A stretch of 64,000 bases of DNA, taken from NCBI RefSeq assembly GCF_002080455.1, contig NZ_CP020555.1:5306501-5370500 (forward strand), in the 5' to 3' direction. A program made the position numbers and the translations under genes. Shown one piece after another: positions 58,884 to 64,000 of the stretch (positions are counted from its first letter, which is position 1; every line of letters begins with the position of its first letter). The stretch comes from Streptomyces sp. Sge12. Lineage in GTDB: Bacteria > Actinomycetota > Actinomycetes > Streptomycetales > Streptomycetaceae. Below the pieces are notes generated by a model, which made no database searches, was not told the DNA's origin, and was given only the letters and a program-made list of their open reading frames with translations.

Positions 58884-60146
58884 GTGACCCGGACGACCGC
58901 CCCACCCCAGCTCTGGCAGCGAATATTCGCCGACCTGACCCCCCTGAGCGCATCCCTCGACTACCGGCGGCTGTGGCTCGGCGGAACCATTTCCTGGGTC
59001 GGCCAGGCGATGACCACCCTCGCGATCTCGCTCCAGGTCTACGACATCACCCGGTCCAGCTTCTCGGTCGGGCTCGTCGGGCTCTTCTCCCTGGTCCCGC
59101 TCGTCGTCTTCGGCCTCTACGGCGGCGCGATCGCCGACACCGTCGACCGGCGCAAGCTCGGCCTCCACAGCTCGCTGGGCGCCGCCGCCCTGTCGGTCGC
59201 CCTCGCCGTGGCCGCGCTGCTCGGCTTCCACAACGTCTGGTTCCTGTACGCCGTCGTGGCGCTCCAGGCGGTCTGCGGGGCGCTCACCGGACCGGCGCGG
59301 TCCGCCATGATCCCGCGGCTGCTGCCGGCGGAGATGCTGCCCGCCGCCAATGCCCTGAACTCCGTGACCATGACCTTCGGGATGATGGCGGGCCCGGCCC
59401 TGGGCGGATTCATCGTCGCCCTCGGGGGCTACCAGACGGCCTACCTGATCGACGCCGTCACCTTCACCGCCGCGCTCTACGCGATGTGGCGGCTGCCGTC
59501 GATGAAGCCCGACCGGGCCGAGGGGGCGCGGGGGAGGGCGTCGGTCCTCGACGGACTGCGCTTCCTCGGCACCCGGCCCAACATCCGGATGACCTTCTTC
59601 TCCGACCTGGCCGCGATGGTGCTGGCGCAGCCCCGGGCACTGTTCCCGGCCATTGCCGGGCTGTGGTTCGGCGGCGGCCCGGGCACGGTCGGCCTGCTGG
59701 TCGCCGCGTCGGCCGCGGGGGCGCTGCTCGGCGGGCTGTTCTCCGGCTGGCAGAGCCACATCCGCCGGCACGGGCTGGCGATCCTGCTGGCCGTCGCCGG
59801 CTGGGGGCTGGCCGTCGCGGTCTTCGGGCTCACCCGGAACCTGTGGCTCGGCATGTTCTTCCTGGCCCTGGCCGGGTACGCGGACACCGCCTCGATGGTG
59901 TTCCGCACCACGATGCTCCAGGCCGCCACCCCCGACGACATGCGGGGCCGCCTGCAGGGCGTCTTCATCGTGGTCGTCGCGGGCGGGCCCCGGCTCGGGG
60001 ACTTCCTCGCCGGGACCGTCGCCGACCTCACCACCCCGGCCGCGGCCGTCACGGGCGGGGGGCTGGCCTGCGTGCTGGTGCTGGGCCTGCTCGCACTGCG
60101 GTGGCGCAACTTCGCCCGCTACGACGCGCGGTTCCCGCAGGCCTAG
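58884..60146 (+). CDS. MFS transporter, EntS-like exporter family
   Basis: 420 residues, twelve hydrophobic segments, MFS_3 type. Seen: DYRRLWLGGTISWVGQAMTT at the N-terminus, loop GGAIADTVDRRKLG (motif A analogue), PARSAMIPRLLP and ANALNSVTM after segment 4, and RGRLQGVFIVVVAGGPRLG. Relatives export siderophores; no siderophore genes are nearby. Start GTG 58884 with a TATCAT hexamer just upstream. The stop codon is shared with the opposite-strand gene in CTAG. Confidence 0.9.
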   Translation: MTRTTAPPQLWQRIFADLTPLSASLDYRRLWLGGTISWVGQAMTTLAISLQVYDITRSSFSVGLVGLFSLVPLVVFGLYGGAIADTVDRRKLGLHSSLGAAALSVALAVAALLGFHNVWFLYAVVALQAVCGALTGPARSAMIPRLLPAEMLPAANALNSVTMTFGMMAGPALGGFIVALGGYQTAYLIDAVTFTAALYAMWRLPSMKPDRAEGARGRASVLDGLRFLGTRPNIRMTFFSDLAAMVLAQPRALFPAIAGLWFGGGPGTVGLLVAASAAGALLGGLFSGWQSHIRRHGLAILLAVAGWGLAVAVFGLTRNLWLGMFFLALAGYADTASMVFRTTMLQAATPDDMRGRLQGVFIVVVAGGPRLGDFLAGTVADLTTPAAAVTGGGLACVLVLGLLALRWRNFARYDARFPQA

Positions 60147-61501
60147 GCCGTCTCTTTCGGATCGTGCCGGGCGACGATGCCGCGGGCCACCCCCAGGGCC
60201 ACCAGGTCCTGGGGGCGGATGCGCAGTTGGTCCGCCGTGGCCGGGGCGGCCTCCGGCGGGCGCTTGAGGATGGCCGCCGCCAGCTCGGGGGCGATCACCG
60301 AGAAGTAGCTGTCCGGGGTGACCCAGGTGTTCCCGGGAGCGGCCAGCGCGAGGGCGCCGCCCGAGCCGCCCTCGCCGATCAGCAGGGTGGTGACGGGGAC
60401 GGTGGCCGCGGCGAGCGCCGCGAAGGTGTCCGCGATGGCCGCGCCCGCGCCGGCGTGTTCGGCGGCGGCGTCGTTGGCCGCGCCCGGGGTGTCCACGAGG
60501 GTGAGCACGGGGATGCCGAGCCGGTCGGCGAGGCGGACGACGCGGGCGGCCGTACGGTAGCCCGCCGGGCGGGTGGCGGTGCCGCACTGGGCGGCGTAGG
60601 CGACGGCACGCCCCTCGCGCAGCCCGAATCCGCACAGCATGCCGGGATCGGTGCCGCCCGCCCGGTCCCCGGAGAGGGGCAGGCGGAGCTCGAAGTACGC
60701 GTCCAGGTACGCGGTGGCGCGCGGCCGGTCCGGGTGCCGGGCTTGTAGGACGGCGTCCCAGCCGGTCCGCGGCGGTGCTACGCCGGCCAGCGCCGCCGGC
60801 GGATCGACCGGCCCGGCGGGGCGGGGCGCGGCCAGTACGCGGAGCCACCCGGCGAGGGTCCCCGCCAGCTCGGCGGCGGCCACCACGGCGTCCACGTGCC
60901 CGGCGGCGTACTGGCCCTCGGCGGAGTAGGCCGCCGGGTCCGCGTCGGCCGGCCGCACCCGGGACCCGGCGAAGCCGACCTGGGCCCCGGGGAGCGCGAG
61001 GACGACGTCGGCCCCGGCCCCGAGGGTGGCCCAGCCGCCGCCCGTGGTCGGATCGCGCAGGACGGCGAGCTGGGGGAGCCCCGCGGCCCGGGTCAGGACG
61101 CACTGGCGGGCCACCCGCTGGAGCTGGGTCAGCGCGAGCATGCCCTCCTGCATCCGGGAGCCGCCGGTGGCGATGAGCGAGACGAGGGGGAGCCGGTGCT
61201 CGCGGGCGTGGGCGTAGGCGGCTTCGAGCCGGTCTCCGGTGCGCTCGCCCAGCGAGCCGCCGAGGAAGCCGAACTCGAAGGAGATGACGGCGGTTTCGTG
61301 GCCGCCGATGCGGGCGGTCCCGGTGACCACGGACTCCTGCTCGCCGGTGCGGGTGGCGGCGCGGGCGCGGGAGTCCGCGTAGCCGGTCCACTCCAGGGGG
61401 CCGTCGGCGGGGGACTCCCGCCGGGGGGCGGGGAGTTCGGTGAAGCTGCCGGGGTCGGTCACGGAGGCGATGGCCGCGCGGGCCGAGAGGCGGGTCGTCA
61501 C
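60143..61501 (-). CDS. Acetyl-CoA carboxylase-type carboxyltransferase, single-chain
   Basis: 452 residues. Seen: an AccD-like first half (about 50-215: VVTGTARIGGHETAVISFEF, FLGGSLG, SLIATGGSRMQEGM) and an AccA-like second half (about 240-440: CGFGLREGRAVAYAAQ, LVDTPGAANDAAAEH, LIGEGGSGGALALA). Together they form both crotonase-fold halves in one chain. Transfers carboxyl from carboxybiotin to an acyl-CoA. No biotin carboxylase or BCCP nearby. The start is GTG 61501, GGGG upstream. Stop overlaps the MFS stop. Confidence 0.9.
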   Translation of the reverse strand: MTTRLSARAAIASVTDPGSFTELPAPRRESPADGPLEWTGYADSRARAATRTGEQESVVTGTARIGGHETAVISFEFGFLGGSLGERTGDRLEAAYAHAREHRLPLVSLIATGGSRMQEGMLALTQLQRVARQCVLTRAAGLPQLAVLRDPTTGGGWATLGAGADVVLALPGAQVGFAGSRVRPADADPAAYSAEGQYAAGHVDAVVAAAELAGTLAGWLRVLAAPRPAGPVDPPAALAGVAPPRTGWDAVLQARHPDRPRATAYLDAYFELRLPLSGDRAGGTDPGMLCGFGLREGRAVAYAAQCGTATRPAGYRTAARVVRLADRLGIPVLTLVDTPGAANDAAAEHAGAGAAIADTFAALAAATVPVTTLLIGEGGSGGALALAAPGNTWVTPDSYFSVIAPELAAAILKRPPEAAPATADQLRIRPQDLVALGVARGIVARHDPKETA

Positions 61502-61675
61502 GGGGTCACCCCAGGTCGGTTCGTCGATCGACGGTCGTCGAAGTCGTGTACGGGCGACAGTACTTGGACGCGTGGTGCCGTGGCGCCCGGCGCGGGATCC
61601 GGGCGGGTGCGTGTGCGCCCGGATCGGCGATGAGCCGGACCGGGCACCGTCGGGACGTGTGCGGGGGAGGGCCGG

Positions 61676-62194
61676 TCAGTGCTCGGGTCCGTGACGCAGG
61701 TGGGTCTGTCGGGCCGGGCCCGTCTCGATGCCGTTCTCGTCGAGTGCGTTGGCGATGCGCAGGCGGCCGGCGTCGAAGACGAACTCCACCGCCAGGGTCC
61801 CCGCTGCCAGGTCGCGGCCCGCCAGCCGCCATTCGATCAGCGCGAGGTCGCGCAGTTCCTGGCCGACGAACGGTTCGAGGCGCGCGTCACGGTGCGACCA
61901 CTCGGGCGTCAGCCCGGACTCGTCCCAGCCGGTGATCACCGCCGTGGTCCGGATGGTGCCCCAGCCGATCGAGAGCTCGTCGAACTTGGTGTGGCAGATC
62001 TCGACGCGGGTGCCGTCGAAGTCGAGCACCACCGGGCAGTCCGCGTACCAGTCCCCGTCCTCGGCGAAACGCACCAGGGCGAACCCCGTCAGGCGTCGGC
62101 CGACGAGCGCCGCCAGCCGGGCGCCGTGCGCTTGCCGGACCGCCTCGAGCCCGACCAGGTAGGACGGCTCGAAACCGGAGATGCCCATGTCCAC
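61676..62194 (-). CDS. Conserved-looking hypothetical protein
   Basis: 172 residues, no signal peptide or membrane segment. Seen: GFEPSYLVGLEAV, then strand-rich sequence (FALVRFAEDGDWYADCPVVLDF, RVEICHTKFDELSIGWGTIR) ending QTHLRHGPEH. I cannot place it in a family. The start is GTG 62194 because GAGACT ends seven bases before it and TTGCCC sits 17 bp upstream; the alternative ATG is 62188. Between a divergent-less accessory run; coding bias is clear. Confidence 0.78.
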   Translation of the reverse strand: MDMGISGFEPSYLVGLEAVRQAHGARLAALVGRRLTGFALVRFAEDGDWYADCPVVLDFDGTRVEICHTKFDELSIGWGTIRTTAVITGWDESGLTPEWSHRDARLEPFVGQELRDLALIEWRLAGRDLAAGTLAVEFVFDAGRLRIANALDENGIETGPARQTHLRHGPEH

Positions 62195-62201
62195 GGGACC
62201 G

Positions 62202-62230
62202 AGTCTCACCGCGGAGGGCGCCGCGGGCAA
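62202..62230 (-). promoter_or_regulatory. Promoter of the hypothetical gene
   Basis: TTGCCC (62225-62230), 17 bp, GAGACT (62202-62207), seven bases, GTG 62194. Confidence 0.45.
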
Positions 62231-62253
62231 ACCCGCCGTCGGCCGCCGGCCGG

Positions 62254-63000
62254 TCACGGGAGCGGGAGGGCGATCTTCACCGCGTACGCGGCGACCAGCC
62301 CGTAGCCGAGGCGGAAGGTCCAGACGCGGGCGCGGTCCGGGATACGGGTCCCGGCGAAGGCGCCGAGCGCCACGAGCGACTGCTGCCAGAGGAGCGAGGC
62401 GGCGCCGACCCCGAGGAGGAACGCGCCCCCGGCCGCACCGGTCCGCAGTGCGGCGCCCTGGGCGGTGGTGAGGGCGGCGAAGTAGAGCGCGGTGGTGGGG
62501 TTGAGCGCGGTCAGCCCGACGTACCGCGCAAAGACCCTGCCCGGCCGAGCCACTGCGGCCGGTACGGCCGACGAGCCCGGGACGGCGGAGGCGCCCGGGG
62601 CGGCGGGGGAGCCGGGTACGGCGGAGGCGCCCGGGGCGGCGGGGCGGGGCGAGGGGCTTGGGGCGGGCGGGCGGGCCGGGAGTGCGCCGCCGTCGGGTCC
62701 GGCGCCGGGCGGGCGGGCTCCGGCCAGGCCGTGGGCTGCGATGGTCAGGAGGATGGCCGCCGAGGCCAGCCGGACCCAGGCTTCGACCGGCGAGATGTGG
62801 GAGGCCACCCAGGGCCCGAGCGCGGTGGCGAGGGCCGCGTAGCCGAGGTCGACCGCCGCGATTCCCGCGGCGGCGGCCACGGCCGCGCGGCGCTCGCGCA
62901 TCGCCTCCTGGAGCAGCAGCACGCTCATCGCCCCCATGGGCATCGCCACGCCCAGACCCGCGGCCGCGCCCGCGAGCGCCGGCGTCATCAGTTCGCTCAT
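62254..63000 (-). CDS. LysE/RhtB-family amino-acid exporter with repeat-bearing loop
   Basis: 248 residues, six hydrophobic segments. Seen: GVAMPMGAMSVLLLQEAMRERR at the N-terminus (LysE-type GPxG replaced by MPMG), and RYVGLTALNPTTALYFAALT with the NP motif after segment 3. The loop between segments 3 and 4 is expanded to about 50 residues, Ala/Pro/Ser-rich, made by a 36-bp duplication (about residues 118-142). Start ATG 63000 with GAACCT six bases upstream. Divergent from an Lrp regulator, the classical LysE/LysG-like arrangement. Confidence 0.88.
   Translation of the reverse strand: MSELMTPALAGAAAGLGVAMPMGAMSVLLLQEAMRERRAAVAAAAGIAAVDLGYAALATALGPWVASHISPVEAWVRLASAAILLTIAAHGLAGARPPGAGPDGGALPARPPAPSPSPRPAAPGASAVPGSPAAPGASAVPGSSAVPAAVARPGRVFARYVGLTALNPTTALYFAALTTAQGAALRTGAAGGAFLLGVGAASLLWQQSLVALGAFAGTRIPDRARVWTFRLGYGLVAAYAVKIALPLP
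62573..62644. repeat. 36-bp tandem duplication in the LysE gene
   Basis: Two copies (62573-62608 and 62609-62644), starting GAGCCC/GAGCCG and containing GGCGGAGGCGCCCGGGG, with few differences. In frame; lengthens a cytoplasmic loop. Confidence 0.85.
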
Positions 63001-63006
63001 GGGGCG

Positions 63007-63012
63007 AGGTTC
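63007..63012 (-). promoter_or_regulatory. -10 box of lysE-like gene (leaderless)
   Basis: GAACCT on the minus strand ends six bases before ATG 63000. Confidence 0.35.
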
Positions 63013-63057
63013 GGCGCCGGCGCCCGGGGGACGAGCGCGAATACCGGCCCCGGCTGC

Positions 63058-63063
63058 GAGAAT
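63058..63063 (+). promoter_or_regulatory. -10 box of the Lrp-like gene (leaderless)
   Basis: GAGAAT ends six bases before ATG 63070. Both divergent promoters lie in the 69-bp gap. Confidence 0.4.
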
Positions 63064-63069
63064 CGCGGC

Positions 63070-63510
63070 ATGGACCGCCTCGACAGGGAAATCCTCGGCA
63101 TCCTCCAGCAGGATGCGCGGATCTCGTACCGGGACCTGGGGGTTCGCGTCGGCCTCAGCGCCAACGCCACCGCCGACCGGGTGCGACGGATGCGCCGCGA
63201 GGGGGTGATCCGCGCCTTCACCACGATCGTGGACCCGGCCGCCGACACCGGCGGCGGGCTCGTCGTCTTCATCGATGTCACCCTGCGCCAGGACACCACC
63301 AACGAGGAGTTCGAACGGCAGGTCGCCAGGCTCCCCGGGATCACCGAGGTCGTGCACGTCACCGGCGAGCACGACTACCTCGTACGTGCCCGGGCCGCCG
63401 ACCCCGCCGCCCTCGACGGGCTGCTCCGCCGGATGAAGCGGGAGGCGGGCGTGGCCCAGTCCAACACCCGGATCGCCCTGCGGGCCGCCACCCGCCCGGG
63501 CCAGCCCTGA
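63070..63510 (+). CDS. Lrp/AsnC family transcriptional regulator
   Basis: 146 residues. Seen: N-terminal helix-turn-helix (LDREILGILQQDARISYRD, then VGLSANATADRVRRM) and C-terminal RAM ligand-binding domain (ITEVVHVTGEHDYLVRARA). Start ATG 63070. Likely senses an amino acid and controls the divergent LysE exporter. Tail after about 138 is Arg/Ala-rich. Confidence 0.93.
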   Translation: MDRLDREILGILQQDARISYRDLGVRVGLSANATADRVRRMRREGVIRAFTTIVDPAADTGGGLVVFIDVTLRQDTTNEEFERQVARLPGITEVVHVTGEHDYLVRARAADPAALDGLLRRMKREAGVAQSNTRIALRAATRPGQP

Positions 63511-63641
63511 GGAGGCGTCAGGTCACCCGGCCCCGGCTGCCGCGCAGCAGTCCACGGTCCCGTCCGCCCGGAGCGGTGGCGGAGCTCAGGGCCGGGCAGG
63601 TCCGCTGCCCCGGCCGGCCGCCGCCTCCGGCCGGCGGCCGG

Positions 63642-64000
63642 TCACAGCGCGGACTCCCAGGTCATCGTCGTGCCGCGCGCGCCCGACTCCGTACGGCCGT
63701 CGTCCGCCACCGTCAGCCGGACCCGGGACGGGTCCGCGTCCACCTGCACGTCGATGAAGGTGATCTCGCCGCGCCGGTGCGCCGCGGCGAGGGCGCCGCG
63801 CAGGGCCCCGAGGAGGTCGCCCGCCACGGCGTCCGGCAGCAGGGCGTCCACCGCGCCCGTGAAGTGCACCGACGGCTGGAAGCCGAGCACGGCCGCCGCC
63901 CCGCCCGTCTCGCGCAGCACCCGGCCCCGGAAGGTCGTCGGGGCGTCGGTCGGCGGCTGCTGGAGGGCGAAGATGGCCGTCCGGACCTCCTGGATCGTCG
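63642..64000 (-). CDS. GAF-type sensor kinase with degenerate ATPase domain (N-terminus cut by window edge)
   Basis: C-terminal part of about 119 residues; the gene runs off the right edge. Seen: the DHp-type segment TIQEVRTAIFALQQPP followed by GFQPSVHFTGAVDALLPDAVAG, the pattern of DevS-like sensor kinases. Then the ATPase domain is degenerate. Where the N-box (normally EALSNAARHA) is expected it reads RGALAAAHRRG without Asn, one DDG-like box remains (VADDGRTESG), and the rest is missing: the chain ends GTTMTWESAL soon after. Probably no kinase activity, or a regulatory pseudokinase. Confidence 0.75.
   Translation of the reverse strand, partial: TIQEVRTAIFALQQPPTDAPTTFRGRVLRETGGAAAVLGFQPSVHFTGAVDALLPDAVAGDLLGALRGALAAAHRRGEITFIDVQVDADPSRVRLTVADDGRTESGARGTTMTWESAL

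Noticed and set aside
58875..61391. An 838-codon minus-strand frame opposite the MFS exporter
   Set aside because: Antisense to clear genes with intact motifs; Arg/Gly-rich.
30156..63069. Genomic island or mobile element
   Set aside because: No integrase, transposase, att repeats or composition shift; tRNA genes at 54750-55164 are flanked by ordinary core genes.

Overview
This is a contiguous piece of a high-GC actinobacterial chromosome, almost certainly Streptomyces. The evidence is third-codon GC bias, many GTG starts, actinobacterial gene families (principal-like sigma factor, Zur with znuACB, class F sortase, PPDK) and core-chromosome gene order. There is no phage, transposase, CRISPR array, rRNA or recognisable secondary-metabolite cluster. 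It reads as core genome with a few accessory genes.

Layout. 0-7 kb: truncated protealysin-like M4 metalloprotease, leuA behind a leucine-codon leader peptide, an SDR, a TerB-like protein and an NCS2 nucleobase permease. 7-13 kb: recO-uppS, then the zinc regulon znuA-znuC-znuB-zur, and glyS divergent from znuA. 13-19.4 kb: membrane protein, aldo/keto reductase-TetR pair, DoxX/MarR divergent pair, MFS pump, dusB. 19.7-25.9 kb: ppdK, an ArsR-like regulator, a Tat-exported PhoX-like protein and a VOC protein. 25.9-30.2 kb: the nitrite reductase operon (FAD oxidoreductase-nirB-nirD). 30.3-36.9 kb: ferric-reductase-like flavohaem protein, TauE-type permease, sortase with a partner surface protein, lipoprotein-histidine kinase pair, gamma-glutamylcyclotransferase-like protein. 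36.9-42.5 kb: a minus-strand run of sirohydrochlorin chelatase, dgt, ferredoxin-reductase-like protein and dnaG. 42.6-48.8 kb: SanA/YdcF protein, SDR, cysteine-rich unknown, assimilatory nitrate reductase, an hrdA-type sigma factor and a GNAT. 48.9-55.2 kb: heterodimeric ABC exporter, FGGY sugar kinase, YtxH-like protein, two tRNA-Asn and a CAT-anticodon tRNA. 55.9-64 kb: acyltransferase, YbdK ligase, MFS exporter, carboxyltransferase, LysE exporter divergent from an Lrp regulator, and a truncated, degenerate sensor kinase.

How genes work together. Nitrate reductase (44.8 kb), the nirBD operon (25.9-30.2 kb) and the sirohaem chelatase (41.6 kb) form a dispersed nitrate-assimilation set. The first two have matching promoters: two GTAAC/GAAAC half-sites 22 bp apart, then a CACGCT -10 box six bases before the start codon. 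This is what a shared GlnR-type activator would use. The zinc system is self-contained: the leaderless znuA promoter has a perfect TTGACA -35 and two Zur-box-like sites covering its -35 and its -10/start.

The strongest non-gene signals are: (i) a large group of genes with a -10-like hexamer 5-7 nt before the start codon (leaderless transcripts); (ii) an in-frame 18-bp minisatellite of eight copies inside the nirB-operon oxidoreductase, next to what looks like a relic of a Streptomyces intergenic repeat; (iii) a 15-bp-arm palindrome centred on the -35 box of the aldo/keto reductase-TetR operon; (iv) the leucine leader peptide before leuA. I did not find a clearly new multi-gene system. The candidates above are regulatory or structural oddities that can be tested.
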